A stretch of 64,000 nucleotides of DNA, taken from NCBI GenBank assembly GCA_029215795.1, contig JARDYH010000005.1, positions 32,308,001 through 32,372,000 on the forward strand. Direction: 5' to 3'. The notes under the pieces were generated by a model. It saw only the letters and a program-made list of their open reading frames with translations. It ran no database searches and was not told where the DNA came from. Below, one piece after another: positions 1-11,234 of this stretch. Made by a program: the position numbers and the translations under genes. Source of the stretch: Anniella stebbinsi. Its lineage: Eukaryota; Chordata; Lepidosauria; Squamata; Anniellidae. Position 1 is the stretch's first letter. Each line of letters opens with the position of its first letter.

Positions 1-146
1 CATTTTGTTAAGTGTTTGCATGTATCTCTTTTCTTAAACACGTTCTTTCCCCAACATCATACCACTTGTCCACTTTAAATATTCTGGAGGGTGGAAATGC
101 AAAGATCTATTTTAATAAGTTGTTTTTATCTACCTTGCCTGCAGCC
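1..146. other. Unique AT-rich sequence
   Basis: No gene, repeat family or RNA gene is recognisable. The base composition is ordinary AT-rich vertebrate intergenic or intronic sequence. Confidence 0.5.
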
Positions 147-235
147 AAATCCTATTACATGTTTACTCAGAAGTAAAACCCACTGAGTTGTTTACTCAGA
201 AGTAAAACCCACTGAGTTCAAGTTGGTATAGGATT
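147..235. repeat. Foldback repeat with 29-bp tandem duplication
   Basis: The arms read 'atcctat...' on the left and 'ataggat' on the right, around a 29-bp unit (GTTTACTCAGAAGTAAAACC + CACTGAGTT) present twice in tandem at 161-189 and 190-218. The same kind of palindrome, with arms that include TTACTTCTGAGTA, recurs at 44098-44183. I infer a small interspersed foldback family; no TSD could be fixed. Confidence 0.45.
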
Positions 236-823
236 TCAACCTCAGGCAATCAGGTTTCTGTTGCAATGTTACTTGCATTGTAAATTTGCTTCTGCTTATA
301 TCTCTAAGCTAATTAGGGGTGGTTCATTCTCTGTTTCAAGCTGAGTGACATTACCAATAAAGTTAATTAGTGTAAAGAATACTGTGGCAGATATTTGCTA
401 AGCATACATGGGCAATCATTCTATGTTTACTTTATCTGCAAAGAAAAGCAATAACATATATATTGAGCAGCCTGCTGTGTAGTTACTGAAAGAGACCTCT
501 TTAAAATTCTGATGGCAAATTGTGGGCTTGAAGAAGGCATAAAACAAATATTAAAAGTGGGATAAAAAAACATTTGCACATTACATGATGATCATAGAGA
601 TAATTTACTTTACTAATATGTTTTCTCTCCATAATAATATTATCTTCAGAAGCCCATTTATAATAATATTTATCTATCTTGTGTTAAACTGGGCATGACA
701 CAGCTAGCCTTGCCAGACGGTAATGCTGTGAAGCAGTTTACACACAGAATTTAGGAATACCAAAGCAGTGTGAAACCAGTTTTTACTATGAATTCAGCAG
801 GTTCCTAAAAATGGTCTGTCTAG
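236..823. other. Unique AT-rich sequence, no feature seen
   Basis: About 590 bp of low-complexity-leaning AT-rich DNA with no long ORF and no recognisable repeat. It may be intronic or intergenic. Confidence 0.4.
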
Positions 824-885
824 GAACGTGGAAAGCTGCCTCATATTGAGAAGACTATTGGTCCATCTCAATCAATTTTGTCTAT
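824..885 (+). repeat. SINE fragment (tRNA-headed squamate-type SINE, internal part)
   Basis: The segment 'gaaagctgcctcatattgag ... ggtccatctcaatcaattttgtctat' matches the body of the SINE seen more completely, on the other strand, at 48868-49035. It stops exactly at the start of the hAT MITE at 886, so the MITE used this SINE as its target. Confidence 0.5.
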
Positions 886-1779
886 TAGGGGTGAGCGCTC
901 TGCCCCAAAACTCCAAAACTCAGATGAAGTTCTGAGTTTTTGAAGAGGAGAGAGGACCGTTTCAAAACTGCCAAATACCCGCAGAGCAGATGTGCGCCTC
1001 ATCGGAGCTCTGTTCCATTTTCAGATAACCACTTCATTATAACCTATGGAAATTAACAAAAATGCTTACATCTCCATCATTTTTAAAGATAAAGAGATGG
1101 AACTTGGCACTGTGATAGCCCTTAAGTAGGAACTTAGCCATGCCACATTTGAAGCAGATTGGTGCATCCAATAGCAATGGCTATTCGCTCAATGCAAATA
1201 AAATTTGATTTGATTTGATTTGAAGTAGGGCTTTAGGCATGCCAAAGCTCCCTCCATAAATGTGCAAGGGTGAATTAACGCAGAATCGGAGATGATGGGT
1301 GTGTGTGTGTTTGATGGTTTGAGGGGGGGAATTAAAAATTCCTAAAAATCAAGAGATGGTCAAATCTGCTTCAAACTTGGCATACCTAAAACCCTACTTA
1401 AGTGCTATCATTGTGCCAAGTTTCATCTCTTTATTTTTAAAAGTGACAGCAGTTTTTTTTAAAAAAAATACTTTTAAAACCTCAAAAAATCCCCTAAAAA
1501 TCAATGGTTGAACCAATATGCTTCAAACTTGGCATGGCTAAATCCCTACTTAAGAGCTTTCACAGTGCCAAGTTTCATCTCCTATCTTTAAAAATGAGGG
1601 AGCTGTAAGCATTTTGGCTAATTTCCATTGACTATAATAGAATGGATATCTGAAAACAGAATGGTTCCCCGATGGGCAATCCGACGATGCAGAAACAAAG
1701 CTACTCTGAAAATCAGAAGCACCTCCTCAGAGCTCTGCTCCAAATTTCGGGGCAGAGAAGACCGCTCTGCACACCCCTA
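886..1779. mobile_element. hAT-type MITE, 894 bp, perfect 8-bp TSD
   Basis: The left end reads TAGGGGTGAGCGCTC and the right end complements TAGGGGTGTGCAGAGCG. The 8 bases TTGTCTAT are found immediately outside both ends (878-885 and 1780-1787), which is the 8-bp target duplication of the hAT superfamily. The interior holds several diverged, partly inverted copies of a ~110-bp module that includes 'caagtttcatctct' and 'cttaagtaggg'. There is no transposase ORF, so the element is non-autonomous. A short GATTT-rich run lies at 1201-1225. Confidence 0.85.
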
Positions 1780-1836
1780 TTGTCTATGTTACAAATAAAA
1801 TTTAAATTCAGATAATCTATGACACCCCCACCAAAA

Positions 1837-1865
1837 ACAAACAAACAAACAAACAAACAAAAAAC
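1837..1865. repeat. (CAAA)n microsatellite
   Basis: About seven tandem CAAA units end in an A-run. A chance ORF on each strand crosses this tract and is not a gene. Confidence 0.9.
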
Positions 1866-1914
1866 CAGGGGAAGAACTAATAATCTATTCTCCCTCACAT
1901 TACCTAGGCATTCA

Positions 1915-2143
1915 TTGGATAAATTAATGGCTACTTGTCCTGAGGGCTATGTGCTACCTCCATTATCAGAGTCAGTAAGCCTGTATATACCAGTTGTTGG
2001 GGAACATGGGTGGGAGGATATTGTTGCACTGTGTTCTGCTTGTGGGTCCCTAGTTGACAGCTTGTTGGCCACTGTGTGATCAGAGTGCTGGACTAGATGG
2101 TCCCTTGGTCTGATCCAGCAAGGCTCTTCTTATGTTCTTAGGG
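1915..2143 (+). mobile_element. CR1-type LINE 3' end (3' UTR fragment)
   Basis: The closing segment 'gctggactagatggtccctt' followed by 'ggtctgatccagcaaggctc' is characteristic of a squamate CR1 3' UTR. The same motif appears in reverse at the 3' end of the larger CR1 copy at 18040-18120. It is strongly 5'-truncated and has no readable ORF. Confidence 0.6.
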
Positions 2144-2429
2144 TTGGATCCACATTTAAGCTGGATCAACTGCACTGCCAGCAGTGGACTTCCCTCGCCT
2201 TGCTTTCCCAGGGAAGCCCCTCAAGTCCCCTGAAAATGCTACACAGAGAGTCAGGAGACCCAACTGAATAGAGAGAGCTGTGGTGTGGGGGGATGTCCAA
2301 AAATCTGGTGAAGGGACCTAAGGATGGCCAGGTGAACATGCTATATTTCAGCTCTTCGTGATTGTCAGAATTTCTCCTTGAAGCTCAATTTGTCTTGTTA
2401 TCATTCCCAAATGCTAGTGCTTTTTATTG
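2144..2429. other. Unclassified sequence
   Basis: No repeat family or coding potential is recognised. Confidence 0.3.
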
Positions 2430-2732
2430 ATCAGGAAAAATGCACGTTTTTGATCAGTGGAAAAGGCACATTTTTAAAAGTGCACATTTTCTTCAATTGG
2501 AAATGTGCATTCTCCCCCCTCACCGGCTAAAGTGTGGAAATGTGGATGGGTGGGGCAAGTGTACTTGTATTGGAATACATTTTTGCAACTGTGCATTTGC
2601 AATCATGTTCACAATTTTGGGGAATGGTGAAAATTTCCTGAGAATTGCATTTCTGCTTGTGTTCACATTCAGGTTGTGAATGGGACATTTTGCATGATTT
2701 GAAAATAGGTACAAAACTCTCATGCATCCCTA
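2430..2732. mobile_element. Decayed hAT-like MITE remnant (AT-rich, GTGCAT-rich)
   Basis: Reiterated short motifs of the type 'gtgcacatttt' and 'aaatgtgcat' are followed by a right end reading GCATCCCTA, which resembles the TAGGGATG terminus of the hAT MITEs here. Similar material occurs near 6960-7205, 9590-9900, 31790-31990, 52823-53050 and 62096-62272. The left end is not resolvable. The ORFs on both strands are chance frames. Confidence 0.4.
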
Positions 2733-3812
2733 TCCACGAGCGGATTCCTTCCTCTTGCCAAAGGCAGATCCTGAATCCAAACCCTAATGTGGAGTTGGCA
2801 ATTTGTGGAACATCAAGGCTCTTGAATGTCCACCAAATTTACATTTATTTCACTGGTTCACAAAATTTTACATATTTATCTTAGTTCAGTGTACAATCAA
2901 TGACCAGATCACACATGCAAAGAGTGCTACACAATGGAGGCTGAATAGAAATCAGAGATGTATAAAACGTTGGGTTTGTTTGTTTATTTATTTGTTTTAA
3001 AAGGGCATTTATATTTGTGTATTTTTCCAGTAATGTTTGTACAATTACATTTGTGTAGAATTCTGGAAAGTTTTTTTTAATTGTCCACAAGATGCTAGTC
3101 TTCAAGGTACCCACCCACTGCAGATTCTGGGGGTCAAATTCATAGTAATCTGAGGTCCTTTGAAACCATTTCAAATTGGTTTGGCATCCCTATCTACCAT
3201 TAAGCCGCAGGCCTGTAAACAGCTGTAGTTTACATAAAAGTAAATGCTTTACGGCTGTAAATGGCATGATATACAGCATTTATGGTTGTAATTTCTCATG
3301 ATAGGCTAATGACAGCCAGCATTAGAATATTATGCCTTTTAAAAAGCCAGAAAGCCACTCCGCAAACTCCATTGGATGCAGCAGGCCTCCTGAGAAATCT
3401 GCAGGGTTCCAAGAAGGACGGATTTCCCTGTGGTGGATCCCTCCCCGATATAACGGGGTTCACCAATCCTTAGGCTTATCATGCCCTTAACAGGTAGGTG
3501 TTGTTCCTGCTTGATCCATTTCTTATGTTGTCAATTGCTGCCTCCTGGTTTTGGATTGATTCCTTGCTTTGCTTCTTGTTTCTCCTTCATGCACACACAC
3601 ACACATCTTTAGATTCTGGCAGGATGAATGGGCAAAATGAAGAATCCTCTCTTCTGACATGACCTACCCATCCAATACGGTACATTGCATTATGTACATC
3701 ACAGGGGCCTTTCTCTGGTTGCTCATAGTACACAAATTATAGAGAGAAAGTTGGGGAGCCTTGATAAAACCCACAAGCCCCATCCCCTGATCCTACCCAG
3801 TCTTATCCAAAT
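2733..3812. other. Mostly unique sequence; possible small hAT remnant at 2952-3192
   Basis: Most of this stretch holds nothing recognisable. The part near 2952-3192 begins 'agagatgtat' and ends 'ttggcatcccta', which could be a worn TAGGGATG-type MITE, but I cannot see a convincing TSD. A short CA repeat lies near 3592-3604. Confidence 0.3.
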
Positions 3813-4157
3813 CAGAGGTACAGAACCTCTTTTAGCTTGAGGGCCAAATTCCATTTTGAAGAAGCTTTCGGGGGCCACTTCCCAGTGGTGGCTGGGGCCA
3901 CAGGGAACAGGGGGCAAAAATACCCAAAAAGCCAGCATATTATAGCTGAAAGCTCTTGCTGCCAGTAAAGAAGCATTTTGACCATTCATAATGGGGAGAA
4001 TGGCACAAAAGCCAGGAAGCCACCAAATGGTTGGGTTTTGGGGAAAGGGTGTGTAGCGAGGCAAAGGGTGTGTGGTCATTTGGGGCACTCTGAAGGACTG
4101 GACTGGGACTCTAGAAGGGCCATATTTGGCCCCCAAGTCTGAGGTTCTGCACCACTG
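3813..4157. mobile_element. hAT (Charlie-like) non-autonomous element, 345 bp
   Basis: The termini are CAGAGGTACAGAACCTC on the left and, read inward from the right, CAGTGGTGCAGAACCTCAG. These are typical CAG-type hAT inverted ends. The flanks are ATCCAAAT (3805-3812) and AACCAAAT (4158-4165), a 7/8 match consistent with an aged 8-bp TSD. The 146-residue minus-strand ORF covering it has no recognisable domain and is incidental. Confidence 0.75.
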
Positions 4158-4276
4158 AACCAAATCATGCTCCCCATAGCCTTCTAAGTACAGTTACTGG
4201 TGGGGAGGGGGGCAACACTAAAGGTAAGGTGGCATAGGATTTCATTGTAATCCAGCTTACCTTTCCCTAGAATTGG

Positions 4277-4318
<42 letters not shown>

Positions 4319-5141
4319 CATGCGAAAGGCAAGTTCCTCACGTTATTTATTCATTTACTTGTATTTATTTATTTATTGTGCTTCTGCAGCTTAATAAACC
4401 TTTAGCAACTCTCAGGCTTCCCCTCAAAGGAAAGCTCTATTAACATGGAGGTGTCTCCCAGTAACTGTACTTTTGAGGCCTAAGGTTACCATTTCCCCCC
4501 CACTAATGACATGAACTAATGGGGAAGGAGTGGGATGGGAAAGGAAAGGGTAATGGGCAATGGGTAATTTTCTTGTTGGCAGTCATTTGGGGTCCCTAAT
4601 GGAGGATTCTGTGGGAAAATATGCAGAGAAGAATGGCACAACATAATTTCAATAAAAAAAGAGTTGTGTTTTGCCGCAGGAGTTATTAGTGAGAGTGAGA
4701 GAGAGAGGCTCTTGAATAGCCCTTCTTTAAGCAGCTATCAAACAAAAAATATGCTGCAAATCCTTGTCAAATGCTTTAGAAAATGTGAATAACAAGTACT
4801 GTTAAATTTTAAATGTTGCTTTCTCATTCTGCCTCTCTCTTTTAATGTGCATGTTTTGGAATAACAAGGAAGATACACTAGAGGGATAGGTTCCTATTCA
4901 CGGTAGGTTTCCTGTCTAGGATGAGTTGGGCTTTAGATTTCTATTCAGTTACAGTACAACCCACTTAGGCTACAGATACCCAGCCCTGCTACTAGGCAAA
5001 ACGAGGTGACTGCCTTTTGTGACAGATGCTGGTGGGCAGCAGTGGCGGAATTTAGCTGTTCCTCCTGGGCCCCCTACCTAATTGTGGTGGAGGACACTGC
5101 TCCATTTCCAAATTTGAAATCAGACTCAACTTCCAGCTCAG
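4158..5141. other. Unique sequence with a (TG)n microsatellite
   Basis: No gene is seen. A (TG) tract of about 22 units lies at 4273-4317, and a short ATTT-rich tract near 4343-4376. Confidence 0.5.
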
Positions 5142-5617
5142 TGTTGTGAGTCAGTTAAGGAATCAGCCAGAGAGAGGGAACAGCTGAGCCTGGAAGTGTT
5201 GGGGGCGTGGCACTTCATAGAATCAGGCAGGGACCTGCTGAGATTCAATGCAGCTGATAGCAATTGGTAATTAGTTCACTTCCCATAAAAGTCTGGCCAG
5301 CGCTCAGCCAGATTGCTGGAAACAAGGTTAGTATTTGGTGCTTTTGCCTTGACTCTGTGCTTCACAGCTTTGTGTTCATGCCTAGACTTGTCTGACCCTC
5401 AGACTGTATCTTGACCATTCTTCTGTGAGTTCCTGTAACCTTGTTCTTGCCTAGACATATCCTGACCCTTTGGACCAGACTTCTGACAATGCTTCAACAC
5501 CTTGTTATTCCAAGACTGTTCAACTCGACTTCGGACTGTGATGTCGACTTTGACCAATGGACTGTTTTCTCAGACTCGGCTATCTACATTCTTCAGTGAC
5601 AGTAGTTAATTACAACA
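5142..5617 (+). mobile_element. Probable solo LTR (gypsy/ERV-like), ~476 bp
   Basis: The segment begins TGTTGT and ends ACAACA, a 6-bp inverted TG...CA terminus as in LTRs. A TATA-like CCATAAAAG lies at about 5283-5290. Downstream sequence is rich in 'gacttggacc/gactgt'-type runs, which I associate with reptile gypsy-like R/U5 regions. No gag or pol sits beside it, so if it is an LTR it is solo. The 5-bp flanks (CTCAG and GCCAG) match only partly, so the ends are provisional. Confidence 0.45.
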
Positions 5618-6155
5618 GCCAGCTGGCTTCCATATGTGGAATCGGAAAGGGGCACCATTTTGTACTTCAACTCGGACAGAAAAGTGTCTTGGGCTTAAAT
5701 TTTGTTACGTGTATGTGCCTGTAACAACACTGCAGCATAGCTTTGAAAGGGGGAGGAATTTTGGATGGAGTCAGTGAGTGCTTAAAACCACCACCACCAC
5801 CACCACCACTATTTTTCCTCTCTGGGGGGTTCCAAAAATGTGTTTGTGAGAAAACAAACTGCACCTGTAACTAGTGGGGGGGCGGCGAGAAAAAGTGTGG
5901 CTCAGAGAAAGTGGTAGCAGGAAAGGATTAAGCACTTCTTACCCTTACTGATTCATTGCTCAAAACAACCCTGAGACTACTTTTCCCTAAGAAAAAGAGC
6001 CATGCTGTAACATCCATATGTATGCAATGTGTGTTTCTTAAACTTCCTGTCTATAACACAAACAATGTGTACACAAGCAAAACTCACGTTCATTAAAGTT
6101 CTCCAGATTCTACTTCAAAGCTTGTTCTATCTCATATTCATATCAGATTGCAAGC
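5618..6155. other. Unclassified sequence with (CCA)n
   Basis: A short (CCA)7 tract lies at 5788-5809. It creates a glycine-rich chance ORF on the minus strand. Nothing else is recognised. Confidence 0.4.
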
Positions 6156-6600
6156 TTGCGAGCGGACAAACGAATCAGAAATAAATACACAGACACCAGA
6201 GGTTGGGTTAACTAGAGCCTCTTTATTTAACCACGGGTATAACATCCTTCCTGGATCTGTGCGGGACTGTGCGGGAATCAGCACAACTCTACCTTCAGCC
6301 AACTAGCCTGCAAAAATAATAAAGGGTGGTCATAGTGGCTGGGTTAAACCTGCACCTCTTTTCCAACTACACTTAAGTGTTTGGGGAGACCAATCTGCGT
6401 CGCCTTCCATGTAGGGCTGCACCTTCCTGTGTAAGTGAGGCAAACGGTCCCCAAAAGCAACCCATATCCTGACTCGGAGCTGCAAAGCCCTCGAGGATCA
6501 GGCCCTCCGGGTTGCCCTTCATCATCAATGATGCCAAAAGTGCTCATCAACCCTATTCTTACCTTTCAAATTCCCACACCCCCTACCACAAATAAACCTA
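6156..6600 (-). mobile_element. Probable 3' terminal fragment of a DIRS/Ngaro-like element
   Basis: Read on the minus strand, this region passes through AATAAAGAGGCTC, then 'aacccaacctctggtgtctg', and ends GCTCGCAA at 6156. The order and wording parallel the 3' end of the Ngaro-type element at 26819-26890 (AATAAAGTGGCCC, 'aatcccaactcttgtgtcgc', GCTCCGCAA). That suggests a related tyrosine-recombinase element end with its polyadenylation signal. No coding part is recognisable. The upstream limit is not defined; 6600 is a rough boundary. Confidence 0.4.
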
Positions 6601-6959
6601 TGTATTCTCCATAGCTAAAATCAAACGTCCATTATGGAGTAGGTGAAAACCTGCACAGCTCTAACTGCCAGGGAAAATTCCTACTCTGCCCCTCCTCCAA
6701 AGGAAACAACTAGCTAATCTCATACTAGAAGGGAGGGAGGGAGGGAGGGTGGGGGCCGAAAATGAAAGAGGCCAAGTCCTGGGCGAGCCTAGGCTATACA
6801 GCCTTGGGCTCCGTCCCCACTTAGGCAGCTCTTCCTGTTCACGTTTTCCTACATGAGAGTATTTCTTCCCACCATTTCTAACTGCCCGCAACCAACGCCT
6901 CCCAGCCAAGCTGTGCCGGCTGGATGGGAAGCAATCTTTGCTTTTGTTTTCTTTTTGCA
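6601..6959. other. Unclassified sequence with (GGGA)n tract
   Basis: A GGGA-type tract lies at about 6729-6749. It may be a continuation of the element at 6156-6600, but no motif proves it. Confidence 0.3.
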
Positions 6960-7205
6960 TGAAAATTCATGCCTATTTTGTGCATATTTCTTTAAATGTA
7001 CACATCAGTAGTGTGCATCTTTGAGATGTACACATTCTTCTCCCATTGATGAAAATGTATTTTCGCAAAGTTTTGAACATCCACTTTTTCCATGCACATT
7101 TTTCAAATGTACTCATGCTGTCAAATGCATTTTTGGGGTCCGCAAATCACATTGCAAGCTTGGAAATGTTCAGTCTGCAACGTGCAAATTGAGTAAATCC
7201 TCATA
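6960..7205. mobile_element. Decayed hAT-like MITE remnant (GTGCAT-rich)
   Basis: This is a series of degenerate 'gtgcatatttc / tgtacacat' motifs like those at 2430-2732 and 9590-9900. No ends or TSD are resolvable. Confidence 0.3.
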
Positions 7206-8429
7206 AAAAATGAACTGCAACAAATATATTATACATTCCAAATTCCATAAACATTCACATTTTAAAACCAATTATAGGCTTACAAGGCAAAAAGATGGGT
7301 GGGTAGCTTCCTTTGCTTTTGAACAATGAATGATCAAAGAATCCATTGGGGTAGTGTCATTCTGCTCTATTGTGCCTTAAAATCAAAGCTACAATCAAGT
7401 TCTTTAGCACAGTTTACTTGAAGTCTTGCAGCTACGGCTAGGCTGAAGTTTATACGCACACATTTTTTGCTCAAACATTCCCCCCAGTGGGAGTCATCAT
7501 CTCCCCATCCCTAAGAACACCTCTGAGGATTATGCTATGCAATGTTTCATCACTCCCGTGTATCATTCTTTCCCAAATTAGAAGGGAATGGTGTCTACCT
7601 GCACTTGAAGCAGCAACAAAGCTTTTTATCTGTAAAAGAAGATTATTGGAGAACCTTTGGTCATCCTTGCATGGATCCAAGATGAAAAACCCTACCAATC
7701 CTCTGGAATAGTTTTTGAGAGTGTGCAAGGGGGATGCAGGGGGAGGACAGGACAGGGAAGTCCTCTTCCATAAGGGGTACATGTCCACTGGTGGAACTAT
7801 GGTTCTGGACCCAACCCTTCCTCTTTAAAGGTAAACTCTCCCCACCCAAAATTTCTGGGATTTCCCTCTAAATTTTAATCCAAACTGGGTGGTGTGTCTG
7901 TGTGTTGGGATCTGGGAAGGCTAAAAAAGAAAAAAGAGTATAGTTCAAATACTTTTGCCTATCACTATTTGCACCATAGATGGATTTCAGAGTGGCATCC
8001 CCAAGATGAGAAATTCATTTATTTGACCGAGTTCAGTTGTTTTTCTATATTAAGTTTATTTAGTTTTATTTGCAAATATATATTGATTTCCAGAAGGCAC
8101 TCCTCATATTTTAAGGTTAAAGGGGTCATGCACACAACTAGGTTTGCCAACTAACCAGAAGAAAAACAACCTGCCTGGATTTCTTCCTTTAAGGAATATA
8201 GTTATACTACATACTAATAGTTGCATGTATTAGTGGTTGATATGCTCATGATAGCTGAAACAACAAATAAAATAGCAAATATATACTTTTTGCAAACTCA
8301 GTTCTCTGAGTGCTAATCCTTTTGTAGCCAAAACAGCAGTCCACATGCAAGTGGGAGGTATCAGAAGATTTGGGAAAATCCCAAAATTTTCAGAAATACA
8401 TTAAAAAATGAACAAACAAACCCCTAAAG
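7206..8429. other. Unique sequence, no feature seen
   Basis: Several 60-105 codon frames overlap on both strands near 7470-7850, but none shows a domain, signal peptide or consistent frame. I treat the stretch as non-coding. Confidence 0.4.
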
Positions 8430-8560
8430 CAGGGATGGACAACTGTGGCTTTCTAGATGTTTTGGCTTACAGCTCCCATAATCCTTCACCATTGACTATG
8501 ATGGCTAGGACTGATGGGAGTTGTAGGCCAAACTGGAGGTGTACAACTTGCCCACCTCTA
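8430..8560. mobile_element. hAT (Charlie-like) foldback MITE, 131 bp
   Basis: The ends are CAGGGATGGACAACTGTGGC on the left and, inverted, TAGAGGTGGGCAAGTTG on the right. The interior is a long palindrome (TACAGCTCCCATAATCC against 'ggactgatgggagttgta'). Flanks CCCTAAAG and TCCTAATA match at 5 of 8 positions, compatible with an old TSD. A sister copy lies at 31252-31390. Confidence 0.65.
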
Positions 8561-8589
8561 TCCTAATATGACAGCCCCCCTAAAACAAG

Positions 8590-8612
8590 AAGCACACACA
8601 CACACACACACA
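8590..8612. repeat. (CA)n microsatellite
   Basis: Pure CA dinucleotide tract of about eleven units. Confidence 0.9.
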
Positions 8613-8748
8613 CCCCAATGAGTATTACACGTGCTCATTGGGCATAGCATGCTCTCTGATTAGGGATAATGGATAGAAATCTATTAGGAAAGGGGAATGA
8701 AATGGAGTGCCCTGAGAGAGGGTATGGCTGGCTAGTTGGTTGAAAACC

Positions 8749-8751
<3 letters not shown>

Positions 8752-8783
<32 letters not shown>
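8752..8783. repeat. (AT)n microsatellite
   Basis: Pure AT dinucleotide tract of about sixteen units. It is close to the CA tract at 8590 and the TG tract at 8827. Confidence 0.9.
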
Positions 8784-8785
<2 letters not shown>

Positions 8786-8826
8786 CTATCACTTTTTATA
8801 TTGTATTAAACCACAGAAATCCTGAA

Positions 8827-8835
8827 GTGTGTGTG

Positions 8836-8877
<42 letters not shown>
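8827..8877. repeat. (TG)n microsatellite
   Basis: TG tract of about 25 units with one GC interruption near 8841. It produces the Cys/Val-rich start of a chance plus-strand ORF. Confidence 0.9.
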
Positions 8878-8878
<1 letters not shown>

Positions 8879-9589
8879 ACTAGGGATGGGGAAGCCTGGG
8901 CATGTTAGTAGGAGCTGCTTATATGCCTACACCTTTATGATGGCCTCTCTATATGCTATTCCTACATGGAGGAGCTGCCTACACAGAGGCTACATGGAGG
9001 GGGCTAAGCAAAGGAGCTGCCTGTGCCACCCATCTTCATGGACTGGCTTGCTCACTCACTCATTCACTCTTGCCCTGATTTTCTTGACACCTTTCTAGAA
9101 TGATCTATCTTCTCATGTAGCCCCGTGACTTCCATGGGCCATCAAAATGGGCTTGTCATCAAAACAAGAGTAACCAAAAGTTCCATCACTGTAAATTTCA
9201 TTTACTTTTGCATTTCAGATTAGACTTTCTGTCTTTGAGGCTCTGTACCATCATGCTCACTCTCACTTTTTAATTCGTCCAATCTTTAGCTTTCCTTTCT
9301 GCTGCAAATTCTCCCTGTGTGTCTGCATAGCAGTGATTGATTCCTATCGACACTTCCTTTAGCTTTCCTTGTGCTGCATAACTGCTTGCTACAATGCAAT
9401 TTAAAAGTCTGCCGAAATTCATGGCCAGCATAGCAGAGCATGACATCTCATAAATGGAATTGCCACTTAGGCTTAATCTTTCTGCCCTTCTCTCTTCGAA
9501 TGGGAAGTGCACAGAGAGGAGAGCAGGTTGGCCACGGTCTACACACCGATACACCACTGACATACATTAATCTTGAATCTCTGCTACAA
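8878..9589. other. Unique sequence with a short local direct repeat
   Basis: Within 8918-9010 the words 'ctgcctacacagaggctacatggagg' and 'cctacatggaggagctgcc' echo each other as a short internal duplication. There is no gene or known repeat. Confidence 0.3.
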
Positions 9590-9900
9590 ACGTATGAGAA
9601 ATTTGTTTCAGTTCATTTCCCACCAAAATTTAGCCAGTTTTGCGTCTACCAGAATGGAATGGAATCTGTGGTCGAAATTCGTACATTTCTGAGCTTGCAA
9701 TGTGATTTGCGGAACAAACAAACAAAAAGTGTTTGAAAGAATGCATACAAATGAAAAGTGTGCATAAAAAAATGCAGATTTGAAAAATGTCCCCAAAATG
9801 CACATTTGGGGGAAATGTGTACATTCTAAAAATGTCCACAAGTGATGCAGACGTTTGGGGATATGTAGGTACATGAAAATACACATGGATTTTCATGGAA
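9590..9900. mobile_element. Decayed hAT-like MITE remnant (GTGCAT-rich)
   Basis: The part 'tttcccaccaaaatt' followed by stacked 'aatgcacat / aaatgtgtac' motifs is the AT-rich MITE type seen at 31560-31990 and 52823-54056. No TIR pair or TSD could be assigned. Confidence 0.35.
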
Positions 9901-10844
9901 AAAGAAAAGAAAAACTTGCAATTTGATACTGACATGTACAGGAGCAAGCTTTGAGGTGGAACTAAGAGAACTCATTGAGCTCTGATTTTGCTGATTCACA
10001 CATGCCTAACTTTGCTAGAACATGTCTGTTTCATTGCTGATTGAAGTAACACACTTGCCACTTGCAATTCATTGTCCTGTGCAATACATTATCTAGGAGC
10101 ACTGTATATACTTGGTGTAAGTAACAGATGCTGGCCCCAATTCAAGACTAAGTTCAGTATTCCCAAACTCACTGAAATCAAGCATAGTTTGAGGTTTAAA
10201 CATAGTTGTTCTGCAATGTGGACATTCTTTTGAAGCATAACTAGGTTCATTGACATTCTTTGTTAGACTTCACTCTCCTCCCAAGCCATTCTAAAGACCT
10301 GGAAGAGCTTTCCCCTTTGTATCCATCAAACCACATCCCTATCATCCGATAAATCCACCTGCAACCCCCATTTCATCTTCATAAATTTTAATATAATATA
10401 AAGTTATTAATATAGGAAATCATCTTTTAGGAGGATTTCATGGAAATTAATGATGAGCACGAACATGAAAAAGCCTAAAATATTAAAATGGAGCATATCT
10501 CCTTAAGTTTGCTGTCTGAATTTTCAAGAAATCTACTGCATATGCTTTGAATATCCCTTATGAGTTTTGATTTATTTCTCATGGACTCTATACTGTCTCT
10601 CTAGGAAAGGATAAAAAAATGGAGAGAACAGGTTGGGTGGAGCTCTGAAATGAAACTTTCTGTAATATATGAACAGAAAATGCTATGTAGGCTCATTTAT
10701 CTATATTGCTCAGTGTAATCCAACCCATAGCAAATAATCAACGGGATTCTTTGGACATGGGGAAGGACTGGACTGGAATGTATATCATAGGAGGTTTTTG
10801 CAGTGAACTATGAGTTTAGCAGTCAAGCTAACCGGAGCTGCATT
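9901..10844. other. Unique AT-rich sequence
   Basis: No recognisable gene, RNA or repeat family. Confidence 0.4.
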
Positions 10845-11214
10845 TTCTGCTGTATGTTGGGGAGACATGATAGTGCTCTTCAAATACTTGAAAGATTGTC
10901 ACACAGAGGAGGACCAGGATCTCTTCTCAATCATCCCAAAATGCAAGACACAGAAGAATGGGCTGAAGTTACAGGAAGTCAGATTCCGGCTGGACTTCAG
11001 GAAAAACATCCTGACTGTTAGAGCAGTATGACAATGGAACCAATTACCTAGGGAGGCAGTGGGCTCTCCCACACTAGAGGCATTCAAGATGCAGCTGGAC
11101 AGCCATCTGCCAGGTATGCTTTAAGGTGGATTCTTGCATTGAGCAGGGCGATGAACTCGATGGCCTTATAGGCCCCTTCCAACTCTACTATTCTATGATC
11201 CTATGATTCTATGA
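10845..11214 (+). mobile_element. CR1 LINE 3' end with 8-bp tail repeats
   Basis: A frame reading GDMIVLFKYLKDCH... and later FRLDFRKNILTV is the C-terminus of the CR1 ORF2 protein (end of the reverse-transcriptase polyprotein). It is followed by the typical '...gatggccttataggcccctt' 3' UTR and the tail 'ttctatgatcctatgattct', the CR1 8-bp tail repeat. The copy is 5'-truncated to about 370 bp, the usual fate of CR1 insertions, and the frame ends at 11031. It is a dead fragment. Confidence 0.85.
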
Positions 11215-11234
11215 TACTGAACATGAGAGACATG

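Noticed and set aside
3723..4163. 146-codon minus-strand ORF
   Set aside because: It coincides with a Charlie-like hAT MITE (3813-4157) and has no recognisable domain.
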